Below are positions 1 through 5,358 of a stretch of 8,230 nt of DNA, piece by piece (the stretch's first letter is position 1; every line of letters begins with the position of its first letter). Under the pieces are notes generated by a model that saw only the letters and a list, made by a program, of their open reading frames with translations, searched no databases and was not told the DNA's origin. The position numbers and the translations under genes were made by a program. The stretch comes from CALKKN01 sp050118555 (GTDB lineage: Bacteria; Pseudomonadota; Gammaproteobacteria; Xanthomonadales; SZUA-36): NCBI GenBank assembly GCA_050118555.1, contig JASFKQ010000172.1, forward strand, positions 1 to 8,230, read 5' to 3'.

Positions 1-5
1 CCTAC
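1..5 (-). repeat. Partial REP-like repeat at window edge
   Basis: The first five bases read GTAGG on the minus strand, the 5' end of the REP-like repeats seen further right. If real, the rest lies to the left of the window and completes a minus/plus/minus triplet like the one at 989-1094. Only five bases are visible, so the call rests on pattern and spacing (22 bases to the next copy, against 14-18 elsewhere). Bases 1-95 contain no gene that I can support. Confidence 0.35.
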
Positions 6-27
6 GGCGGGATTCGCCAGGCCACCC

Positions 28-54
28 GTAGGAGCGGCCGTTGGCCGCGATTAG
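28..54 (+). repeat. REP-like hairpin repeat, GTT-loop subtype
   Basis: The repeat starts with GTAGGA and then forms a perfect six-pair stem, GCGGCC/GGCCGC (34-39 with 43-48), around a GTT loop, followed by GATTAG. It matches the copy at 1028-1054 outside the middle of the stem, and the two differing stem positions are compensated on the other arm. A 5' GTAG next to a small hairpin is the hallmark of REP sequences moved by RAYT (REP-associated Y1) transposases. No RAYT gene lies in the window. Confidence 0.8.
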
Positions 55-72
55 CCCACCGGGCCGCCGCAC

Positions 73-99
73 CTCATCCCGAACAAGGCTCGGTCCTAC
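73..99 (-). repeat. REP-like hairpin repeat, CTT-loop subtype, supplies a stop codon
   Basis: Read on the minus strand it starts GTAGGA and forms a six-pair stem, CCGAGC with GTTCGG (one G.T pair), around a CTT loop, followed by GATGAG. It is inverted relative to the copy at 28-54. The TAG inside its leading GTAG (98-96) is the in-frame stop codon of the thioredoxin-like gene. The hairpin sits directly after that gene, so it could also protect or end the transcript, although it has no U-tract. Confidence 0.8.
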
Positions 100-626
100 A
101 TGGCCATCCAGGCGCGGGCGCGCATACCCAGGCTCGTTGAATACCCCACCGAACGGCTCTGGATACGCCCCTCCCCATCGACCACGAAATACGTTGGAAA
201 TGCGCTGATGGACCAGTCCTCCGCAGTCTGGCGGTTGCCCATGAGCACCGGCAGTGAGAGATCGAGTTGGTTCACGAACGCCCGCACTTCCGCCGTATCG
301 CCGTAATCCAGCGCGATGACCCTGCCCCAGGGCAGGGTGCCATTGGCGACCAGTTCATCGAGATTCCCGATGCTCATGCGGCAAATCCGACACCACGGGG
401 CAAAGAAGTACACGATGCCCGGCTTGCCCGGTACCACTGCCCCGGCACTGCCGCCGGTGAGCAGGGGCAGGACGGTGGTCGGTGCGGGCTCCTCCAGAGG
501 CAGATTGCGCGCCTGCCACGCGTGCACCACCGCGAACACCACGAGGATCACCACCACGTCGAAGGCAAGCGCCAACCAGGAATGTTCACGGAGACGGCGC
601 CACGCCGCCATCAAGCCGCCGTTCAT
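96..626 (-). CDS. Membrane-anchored thioredoxin-like (TlpA/redoxin family) protein
   Basis: This is a 176-residue protein. One hydrophobic segment (about residues 17-37) should anchor it in the inner membrane. The rest is a thioredoxin fold: the active site WCRIC (78-82) follows the typical strand YFFAP, and the cis-proline motif is FPTY (P144), followed by FVVDGEGRI. Both cysteines of the CxxC are present, so thiol-disulfide exchange in the periplasm is expected, in the manner of TlpA/ScsD-like proteins that reduce or protect cysteines of exported proteins. The start ATG overlaps the cupin stop (ATGA), indicating translational coupling. The TAG stop comes from the GTAG end of a REP-like repeat; the length is normal, so the gene looks intact. 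The physiological partner is unknown, and I give no gene symbol because several families share these features. Confidence 0.88.
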   Translation of the reverse strand: MNGGLMAAWRRLREHSWLALAFDVVVILVVFAVVHAWQARNLPLEEPAPTTVLPLLTGGSAGAVVPGKPGIVYFFAPWCRICRMSIGNLDELVANGTLPWGRVIALDYGDTAEVRAFVNQLDLSLPVLMGNRQTAEDWSISAFPTYFVVDGEGRIQSRSVGYSTSLGMRARAWMAM

Positions 627-964
627 TCGCCGCCTTCCGGGCCATAGAAGATAACCCAGGCAGCGAAATCGTCGCTGAAGTCCTCGAAACGGTGCGTTAC
701 GCCCGCCGCCACGAACAGCAGATCCCCCGGGCTGAATGGATGCCGCTCATCGCCGTTTACGAAGAACCCGCTGCCGGATATCACGACATAGACTTCGTCC
801 TGAGAATGTGGCGTTTGCGGATCGTGTCCCCGGGGCGCGTAAATCTCGATCTCGAGCGTGCCGTGCTGGAACAGTGTATTCCAGGCGGCGCCACCGGGAC
901 CGGGTAACCGTGACAGGGCCTCTTCGGGCGTCAGGTGGGTTCTCTCGTTCGTCTGTGTCTTCAT
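623..964 (-). CDS. Small single-domain cupin protein
   Basis: A 113-residue protein made of one cupin barrel. Cupin motif 1 is seen as PHSQDEVYVVISGSG (52-66) and motif 2 as PGDLLFVAAGVTH (79-91). Likely metal ligands are H53, E57 and H91. The first His of the usual HxH pair is Thr51, so the metal site is either three-ligand or completed by a neighbouring side chain such as H47 or Q50. No signal peptide is seen, so it should be cytoplasmic. The substrate cannot be inferred; small cupins include dioxygenases, isomerases and pure binding proteins. Its TGA overlaps the ATG of the thioredoxin-like gene. A modest AGGA ribosome site lies about 11 bases before the start. Only 24 bases separate the start from a REP-like repeat, leaving little room for its own promoter; transcription from the upstream repair gene is plausible. 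Confidence 0.85.
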   Translation of the reverse strand: MKTQTNERTHLTPEEALSRLPGPGGAAWNTLFQHGTLEIEIYAPRGHDPQTPHSQDEVYVVISGSGFFVNGDERHPFSPGDLLFVAAGVTHRFEDFSDDFAAWVIFYGPEGGE

Positions 965-988
965 AATCGGTTACGTCCTGAAATTGTG

Positions 989-1013
989 CATCCCGAACAA
1001 GGTTCGGTTCTAC
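989..1013 (-). repeat. REP-like hairpin repeat, CTT-loop subtype
   Basis: On the minus strand it starts GTAGAA and has a perfect six-pair stem CCGAAC/GTTCGG around a CTT loop, then GATG. It is nearly identical to the copy at 73-99, and the stem difference is A-T versus G.T, so pairing is kept. It sits 24 bases before the cupin start codon, between two same-strand genes. Confidence 0.82.
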
Positions 1014-1027
1014 GAGCGCAGCCCGCC

Positions 1028-1054
1028 GTAGGAGCGAACGTTGTTCGCGATAAG
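1028..1054 (+). repeat. REP-like hairpin repeat, GTT-loop subtype
   Basis: It starts GTAGGA and forms a perfect six-pair stem GCGAAC/GTTCGC (1034-1039 with 1043-1048) around a GTT loop, then GATAAG. Compared with the copy at 28-54, two stem pairs have changed and both are compensated. It is inverted relative to its two neighbours at 989-1013 and 1070-1094. Confidence 0.82.
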
Positions 1055-1069
1055 GTTCGCCCCCCAACA

Positions 1070-1094
1070 TATCCCCAACAAGATTCGGTTCTAC
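1070..1094 (-). repeat. REP-like hairpin repeat, CTT-loop subtype, degenerate, supplies a stop codon
   Basis: On the minus strand it starts GTAGAA and carries CCGAAT, a CTT loop and GTTGGG. One stem pair is lost (G opposite G) and another is a T.G wobble, so this copy is the most decayed of the five full-length ones. The TAG in its leading GTAG (1093-1091) is the stop codon of the alkyltransferase-like gene. Confidence 0.75.
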
Positions 1095-1474
1095 AGGGGT
1101 TCACTCCAGAGCAGGTGATCCAGCGTGCCCTCGTAACCGTATCGCTCCAGGTCGATTTTTCCCTCGATGAACACCACGCCCTCCTCTTCCAGCCGTTCTT
1201 TCTGCCTCCGGTAGCCGGTACTGTCGGCGGGAAAGGAAATCTTGCCCTGTGCGTTAACCACCCTGTGCCACGGCAACTCCAGCTTGCGCGGAGCCCTGCG
1301 CATGGCCTGGCCGACGCGCCGGGCGGCCCGGCTCATCCCGGCCAGGCGCGCAACGTCGCCGTAGGTCAGGACGTGCCCGCGCGGAATGTCCGCGACCACC
1401 TGCCATACGTTTTTCACCCAGCGGTCGTAATCACTGGTCGTCTTGAAGCCTGGGTTCTGCTCGGCTGAGGCCAT
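1091..1474 (-). CDS. Alkyltransferase-like protein (ATL), PWHR type
   Basis: A 127-residue protein matching the DNA-binding domain of O6-alkylguanine-DNA alkyltransferases. Visible motifs are IPRGHVLTYGDVA (30-42, with the Tyr38 equivalent of the base-flipping tyrosine), the arginine-finger stretch AARRVGQAMR (50-59) and LPWHRVVN (67-74). The methyl-accepting Cys of PCHR is Trp69, so it cannot take up alkyl groups itself. Proteins of this class, such as E. coli YbaZ (also PWHR) and fission yeast Atl1, bind O6-alkylguanine, flip it out and hand the lesion to nucleotide excision repair. The length is typical for stand-alone ATLs. The ATG start is followed by no good in-frame alternative before residue 47; the ribosome site is poor (GTGAG close to the ATG). 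The gene is divergent from the flavin-binding gene at 1542 and ends inside a REP-like repeat. Confidence 0.93.
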   Translation of the reverse strand: MASAEQNPGFKTTSDYDRWVKNVWQVVADIPRGHVLTYGDVARLAGMSRAARRVGQAMRRAPRKLELPWHRVVNAQGKISFPADSTGYRRQKERLEEEGVVFIEGKIDLERYGYEGTLDHLLWSEPL

Positions 1475-1541
1475 CTCACTGCGAATAGGTTAACCTTCGG
1501 GCCAGGACTGTGAATTTTAGCCCACACAGGAGTTCGATGAC
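1475..1541. promoter_or_regulatory. Divergent intergenic region with a 10-bp palindrome
   Basis: This 67-base spacer must carry the signals for both the repair gene (left) and the flavin-binding gene (right). It holds the perfect palindrome AGGTTAACCT at 1487-1496, a possible operator. On the minus strand TTCACA is followed after 16 bases by TAACCT, a weak -35/-10 pair overlapping the palindrome. For the right-hand gene a good ribosome site AGGAG (1528-1532) lies nine bases before the ATG at 1542. The ATG at 1537 only opens ATG-ACA-TGA and overlaps the true start. Promoter positions are inference. Confidence 0.4.
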
Positions 1542-2189
1542 ATGACCGCTCGCAAAACCCCACGGGCCGACACCCGCTTCAGAAGGCTACGGGAGAAAGG
1601 CAGCAAGGACTTCGACCTGGCCTGCTCGATCATCGACGACGCCAACATGGGGCACGTCGGCTTCGTGGCTGACGGCCTGCCCTATGTTATCCCGATGGCA
1701 GTGGCCCGGGACGATCGGCACCTTCTGCTGCACGGCTCGAGACTGAGCCGCGTCATGAAAAGCTTGGCAGAGGGTTTACCGTGCTGCGTAACGATCACCC
1801 ATCTCGACGGCCTGGTGCTGGCCAGGTCCGCGTTCAATTCCTCAATGAACTACCGCTCGGTAATGGTGTTCGGGGGCGCCAGCCCGGTCACTGATCCGGA
1901 TGAGAAAATCCGCGGCCTGGACCTGCTGACGGACCATCTCCTGCCAGGCCGTCGGGGCGACCTTCGGGAACCTACGACCAAGGAACTCAACGCGACGCTG
2001 CTGGTGAAACTTCTTATTGAACGCTTCAGCGTCAAGGTCAGCGAAGGGCCGCCGGAGGACCCCGCCGCGGATCGCGACACGCCCATCTGGGCGGGGGTGG
2101 TGCCGCTGACGCTAGTGAAAGGAACGCCGCAGGCGGCCCCCGACATGCCAAGCGGGATCCCACTCCCGAACTATCTGCGAAATGCCTGA
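1542..2189 (+). CDS. Pyridoxamine 5'-phosphate oxidase-like flavin-binding protein (NimA/COG3467 type)
   Basis: A 215-residue cytoplasmic protein with the split-barrel fold of FMN-binding proteins. Characteristic stretches are GHVGFVADGLPYVIPM (37-52), LLLHGSRLSR (61-70), VLARSAFNSSMNYRSVMVFG (92-111) and the C-terminal PIWAGVVPL (181-189), the set seen in the Pyridox_ox_2/NimA-like family. Family members bind flavin; some reduce nitro compounds, others have unknown substrates, so the reaction here is open. It is unlikely to be true PdxH, which is arranged differently and has a distinct C-terminal motif. An AGGAG site supports the start. It heads a run of five plus-strand genes, and its last eight bases overlap the next gene. 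It is divergent from a DNA alkylation-damage protein, but a shared role is only a guess. Confidence 0.88.
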   Translation: MTARKTPRADTRFRRLREKGSKDFDLACSIIDDANMGHVGFVADGLPYVIPMAVARDDRHLLLHGSRLSRVMKSLAEGLPCCVTITHLDGLVLARSAFNSSMNYRSVMVFGGASPVTDPDEKIRGLDLLTDHLLPGRRGDLREPTTKELNATLLVKLLIERFSVKVSEGPPEDPAADRDTPIWAGVVPLTLVKGTPQAAPDMPSGIPLPNYLRNA

Positions 2190-3261
2190 AGGAAAGCCCG
2201 GCGCATTGCGGCGGAAAAGTGTCGACCTCTGGGTCTGCGCATTGACGTGCGTCGCCCTCGCGGCGTGGTGTGCGCCCGTATCGGCGTCCGACGCCTGCTC
2301 CGGCGTCGCCGTGCGAACGTCGGCGTCCGTCACCGTCTCCGATGGTAGCCACTTCGAGACCGAGACCTGGTTCATGGCCGCAGACCACGCCGCCATCCGC
2401 ACGCGACGAGCGAACGCGGTCGACACCATCGCGGTGGAGGGACCGCTGGCCTGGGCGGGCGACGGCCACCAGGCGCGCATCGCGGATGAGGCGATGAAGC
2501 GATTCGCGCTGGGGCACCAGTTTCATGCTCTCTGGCAATACTTCGCGCACCTCGTACCGAACAGCGGGAAGACGCACGCAACCCTGGACGGGCGGACTCG
2601 CGAGGCCCGCGCCGGGCCATTTCCCCATGGCGGTACCCTGTACCTCGTCGGTGGTGACGCCTCAGGGCGGCCAGCAGGTCTGCGGCTGGATCTGCCTGGA
2701 GGGACGCCGATCGAAGTGGGCTTCGATGACTGGCGAACCGGTGACGGCGGAAATTTGCCCTGGCACGTTCGTATCGATGACGGGGAGCGCGTATTCGATT
2801 ACCGCTACTCACGGATAGACCTCACTGCTCGCCCTGCGGGTTGGTTTCCGGCGGAAGTCGACGCACCGGATTTGGATGCCGTGCGTATCTATCGCCTGCA
2901 CCGAGCCCTGCTCGCCGCGCACTGCGACGGGGATGCGACGGCGATCGCACGGCTCAGCGCGCCCCGAACGCTGGTTGCCGACCGGGGACAGCTCAGCGAG
3001 ATTTCCCGGGACGAAATACTGCAACGTTTCCGCCAGGTTTTCAGTCGTCTCGACTATGAGGCCTATCACGACGTATTGCCGCCCGATGTCGAGGTTTCGG
3101 CAAGCGGCGACATCGGGTGGATCGCGGCGAATGTTCGGGCCGTGGGCAAGACCGTCTACGGCGGCGAGCCCTTCGACACGCAATGGGCCTGGATCATGCC
3201 CGTCACGAAGATCGACGGACGCTGGCTGCAGGCGGGCATTGCCGCCAACCGACAACCCTGA
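2182..3261 (+). CDS. Exported protein of unknown function, LolA-like plus NTF2-like layout
   Basis: A 359-residue protein I do not recognise by name. A signal peptide is visible: basic RRK at 10-12, a hydrophobic core to about residue 30 and a probable cut after VSA (35), so the mature protein should be periplasmic. Residues about 40-215 alternate short beta-strand-like segments and include FDDWRTGDGGNLPWHVRIDD (181-200), the style of LolA/outer-membrane lipoprotein-sorting-like proteins in which a reporter-like 'DWR...LPxxxxI' strand occurs. Residues about 233-356 resemble a SnoaL/NTF2-like (DUF4440-type) domain: LHRALLAAHCDGDATAIARL, then DEILQRFRQVF and a closing FDTQWAWIMPVTKIDGRWLQ. Both domain calls are from sequence feel, not from a search. 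The ATG overlaps the upstream gene by eight bases; a TTG at 2206 preceded by AAGGAAAG would give a shorter, more typical signal peptide (MRRKSVDL) and may be the real start. The next gene follows after 16 bases. Confidence 0.78.
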   Translation: MPEGKPGALRRKSVDLWVCALTCVALAAWCAPVSASDACSGVAVRTSASVTVSDGSHFETETWFMAADHAAIRTRRANAVDTIAVEGPLAWAGDGHQARIADEAMKRFALGHQFHALWQYFAHLVPNSGKTHATLDGRTREARAGPFPHGGTLYLVGGDASGRPAGLRLDLPGGTPIEVGFDDWRTGDGGNLPWHVRIDDGERVFDYRYSRIDLTARPAGWFPAEVDAPDLDAVRIYRLHRALLAAHCDGDATAIARLSAPRTLVADRGQLSEISRDEILQRFRQVFSRLDYEAYHDVLPPDVEVSASGDIGWIAANVRAVGKTVYGGEPFDTQWAWIMPVTKIDGRWLQAGIAANRQP

Positions 3262-3277
3262 TTGACAGGCCACCGTC

Positions 3278-3700
3278 ATGAAGCGCGAAGATGGCAAGCG
3301 AGAAAACCTCGTGGCAGCCCTGAAGTCCGCGGCGATGTACTTCGGAATCGTGTTCGGCGCCGGCTTCACCTTCGGCCTGGTACGCGTCCCGTTCCTGGCC
3401 CCGCGTCTCGGCGAGCGGCTGGCGGAACTGGTGGAAATGCCGCTTATGCTGGTTGTTATCTACCTCGCTGCGGGCCACGTGATCCGGCGTCAGGCGCCAG
3501 GCTCCGGCCGCAGCCGCCCGCTCCTCGTGGGCATGGCCGCCCTCATGTACCTCGTCGCCGCAGAGCTGCTGATTGCCGTGGTTCTTGCCGGGCGCAGTGT
3601 CGGCGATTATATTTCCGCGCGGGACCCGGTGTCCGGCGCCGTTTATATCGCGATGTTGTGCCTTTTCGCCCTGATGCCATGGCTGAGGCGGACGCACTGA
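3278..3700 (+). CDS. Four-helix integral membrane protein, unknown function
   Basis: A 140-residue inner-membrane protein with four predicted membrane segments at about 13-36, 50-69, 82-104 and 117-135. Between the first two lies the charged stretch RVPFLAPRLGERLAELVEMP (36-55), which looks like the conserved core of a small family of uncharacterised proteobacterial membrane proteins. The N-terminus is strongly charged (MKREDGKREN) and the C-terminus ends in RRTH. No catalytic motif is visible. It sits 16 bases after the exported two-domain gene and 22 bases before the SnoaL-like gene, so it is probably co-transcribed. An open frame at 3262-3723 in another phase is an overlapping shadow without membrane or domain character. 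The ribosome site is weak (ACAGG). Confidence 0.82.
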   Translation: MKREDGKRENLVAALKSAAMYFGIVFGAGFTFGLVRVPFLAPRLGERLAELVEMPLMLVVIYLAAGHVIRRQAPGSGRSRPLLVGMAALMYLVAAELLIAVVLAGRSVGDYISARDPVSGAVYIAMLCLFALMPWLRRTH

Positions 3701-3722
3701 TCTGTTGGGGAGAACTCCACTG

Positions 3723-4115
3723 ATGCAAGCCAGGAAAGTCGTGTTGTCGTATGTCGAGGCCTTCAATCGGGGCGACCTCGACAGGCTCTGTGCACTGTTC
3801 TCACATGATGCACTGGTCTGGGGCGTACTCGGCTGGGGCACGATCGAACAGGTCAGGCCGATCTGGAAGCAACTGATCGAGTGTCTGGACATGAAACTGC
3901 AGGTCGAAGGGCTGATCAGCGAGGGCGATACCGTCGCCGTACGGTTTACGGAAAGGGGTTGTTCGAGACGGCCGTTCCAGGGATTCGAAGCGACCGGCAA
4001 AGCCTACGAAATCACTGCCATGGAATGGTTTGAGATTCAGGATGACAAAATCCGGCGCCGCTGGGGGGCGCGCGACAGCGCCAGTCAGTACCGGCAGATG
4101 GGTTTCTCGGGTTAA
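3723..4115 (+). CDS. SnoaL/NTF2-like small domain protein
   Basis: A 130-residue protein with the layout of the SnoaL-like branch of the NTF2 fold: helix VVLSYVEAFNRGDLDRLCAL (7-26), strand HDALVWGVLGWGT, helix VRPIWKQLIECL, then VAVRFTERG (71-79), FQGFEATGKAYEITAMEWFE (85-104) and DKIRRRWGARD (108-118). This pattern is shared by SnoaL-like polyketide cyclases, limonene-epoxide-hydrolase-like proteins and many stress-related proteins of unknown substrate. No signal peptide, so cytoplasmic. I chose ATG 3723 over an upstream TTG at 3705 because GGGGAG (3707-3712) is a strong ribosome site about ten bases before 3723. It is the second NTF2-like protein in this operon; the other is the C-terminal part of the exported protein. 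Confidence 0.85.
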   Translation: MQARKVVLSYVEAFNRGDLDRLCALFSHDALVWGVLGWGTIEQVRPIWKQLIECLDMKLQVEGLISEGDTVAVRFTERGCSRRPFQGFEATGKAYEITAMEWFEIQDDKIRRRWGARDSASQYRQMGFSG

Positions 4116-4137
4116 ACGGCGCAAGAAGGTCGCGGCG

Positions 4138-4572
4138 ATGAAAAGGCTGCTGATGTTCGCGCTGGCCGCCGCGCTCGCGTACGGATATCTGCAGCACCAG
4201 GGAATGAGTCTGCCCGTCCCGGCGGGCCCGGCCCTCTCGACGAACGCGGCCATCGGCGCCGCTTACCGCGATCGCCAGACCCACGTCCAGGTGCAGGGCC
4301 AGGGCGCGGTCCTGCGCGTACTGGCGGACGACCGGGACGGCTCACCTCACCAGCGCTTCATCCTCGAAGTGGGCTCGGGGCAAACCGTGTTGGTGGCCCA
4401 CAACATAGACCTGGCCCCGCGAATCGAGGGGCTGAAGAAGGGCGACACCGTCGAGTTCTACGGCGAATACGAATGGAACAGCAAGGGCGGCGTCATCCAC
4501 TGGACGCACCGCGATCCTCGGAACCGACACCCGGCGGGCTGGCTGAAGCATGCGGGCGCCACGTACCAATGA
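4138..4572 (+). CDS. DUF3465 family exported or membrane-anchored protein
   Basis: A 144-residue protein with a hydrophobic N-terminus (about 3-17) that acts as signal peptide or membrane anchor. The rest matches the DUF3465 family: HQRFIL (71-76), GQTVLVAHNIDLAPRI (81-96), KGDTVEFYGEYEWN (101-114), GGVIHWTHRDP (117-127) and HPAGW (131-135). The dense conserved His, Asp and Trp residues and the small-barrel look (GDTVEFYGEYEW) resemble an OB-type fold, but no activity is known to me. The ATG at 4138 is preferred over an upstream start at 4030 lying inside the SnoaL-like gene, because it follows AAGG at eight bases and gives a proper signal sequence. It ends the plus-strand operon; its stop lies 15 bases from the stop of trmJ, which runs the other way. 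No hairpin terminator is visible between them. Confidence 0.88.
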   Translation: MKRLLMFALAAALAYGYLQHQGMSLPVPAGPALSTNAAIGAAYRDRQTHVQVQGQGAVLRVLADDRDGSPHQRFILEVGSGQTVLVAHNIDLAPRIEGLKKGDTVEFYGEYEWNSKGGVIHWTHRDPRNRHPAGWLKHAGATYQ

Positions 4573-4587
4573 GCGCACCGGCGGCGA

Positions 4588-5358
4588 TCAGGACGCTTCG
4601 CCCTCGCCTTCAGCGGCCTCCTGCGTTGCAGTAAGAATACCGCGTAAGATATTGATCTCATTCTGATCCGGCCTCGCGCGATTGTAGAGACGCCGAAGCC
4701 GGGCCATCAGCTTTTTCGGCTGCCTCGGATTCAGGAACCGGACGTCCAGCAGGGTCTGCTCGAGGTGCTCGAAAAAGCGCTCCATCTGCACGTTGTCAAC
4801 CGGCTCCCAGTCAGGTGGATCGACCGAGATTCCTGAATACCCCGACGCCGCGACGCGCAGTTCGTAAGCCATGATCTGCACGGCCTGGGCAAGATTGAGC
4901 GACGAGTAGGCCGGGTTCGACGGGATATTGACCAGGAACTGGCAGCGCTGCATCTCCTCGTTGGTCAGGCCATAGCGCTCACGTCCGAACAGCACCGCGA
5001 CCCCGTAGCGATCCGACTCGCTCAGCGCATCCGCCGCGGCCCGACGGGCGTCCAGCATCGGCATCGGCAAGCTGCGCAGTCTCGCACTGGTGCCGAGGAC
5101 CAGTGAACAGCCCTCAAGGGCGTCGTCCAGCGAATCGTGCACGCGGGCTGTCTGCAGCAGGTCGTCCGCACCCGAGGCCATCGCGGTGGCGTCTGCACTC
5201 GGGTAGATTTTCGGGGTCACCAGGTGCAGCGATGACAGGCCCATCACCTTCATCGCCCGCGCCGTGGCGCCGATATTTCCCGGGTGCGTGGTGTTGATCA
5301 ACACGATTCGCACGCGTGAAAGCCGGTCCTCGACCTCGCGGTCAGCACGCTCTGCCAT
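4588..5358 (-). CDS. trmJ: tRNA (cytidine/uridine-32-2'-O)-methyltransferase TrmJ
   Basis: A 256-residue SPOUT-class methyltransferase that uses S-adenosylmethionine to methylate the ribose of nucleotide 32 in the anticodon loop of several tRNAs. Seen motifs are NTTHPGNIGATARAMKVMG (22-40), LFGRERYGLTNEE (123-135) and IPSNPAYSSLNLAQAVQIM (145-163); the latter two make the trefoil-knot AdoMet pocket. The C-terminal helical region (about 185-245) with FFEHLEQTLLDVRFLNP fits the TrmJ extension. E. coli TrmJ is similar in length (246). The frame is open upstream to 5496, but that extension would run into suhB; ATG 5358 gives the standard N-terminus. No strong ribosome site precedes it. It is divergent from suhB, a common arrangement in gammaproteobacteria. 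The cysE-iscR genes that follow trmJ in Pseudomonas are not here; the DUF3465 gene converges instead. Confidence 0.96.
   Translation of the reverse strand: MAERADREVEDRLSRVRIVLINTTHPGNIGATARAMKVMGLSSLHLVTPKIYPSADATAMASGADDLLQTARVHDSLDDALEGCSLVLGTSARLRSLPMPMLDARRAAADALSESDRYGVAVLFGRERYGLTNEEMQRCQFLVNIPSNPAYSSLNLAQAVQIMAYELRVAASGYSGISVDPPDWEPVDNVQMERFFEHLEQTLLDVRFLNPRQPKKLMARLRRLYNRARPDQNEINILRGILTATQEAAEGEGEAS

Noticed and set aside
28..99. Repeats read as a CRISPR array
   Set aside because: Units alternate in orientation, spacers are only 14-22 bases and there are no cas genes; the hairpin plus GTAG structure fits REP elements.
73..99. Hairpin as a classical rho-independent terminator
   Set aside because: No U-tract follows the stem on the minus strand, and the same hairpin occurs in both orientations, so it is better explained as a REP-like element.
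1091..1474. Active O6-methylguanine-DNA methyltransferase
   Set aside because: The catalytic Cys of PCHR is Trp, and the N-terminal domain of Ogt/Ada is missing.
3262..3723. Open frame of 153 codons overlapping the four-helix membrane gene
   Set aside because: Arg/Pro/Ala-rich composition typical of a frame shadow in high-GC DNA; the frame at 3278-3700 has clear membrane helices.
4030..4137. N-terminal extension of the DUF3465 gene starting inside the SnoaL-like gene
   Set aside because: The extension is Arg-rich shadow sequence of the upstream gene and would bury the signal sequence; the ATG at 4138 has a ribosome site and gives a normal family N-terminus.
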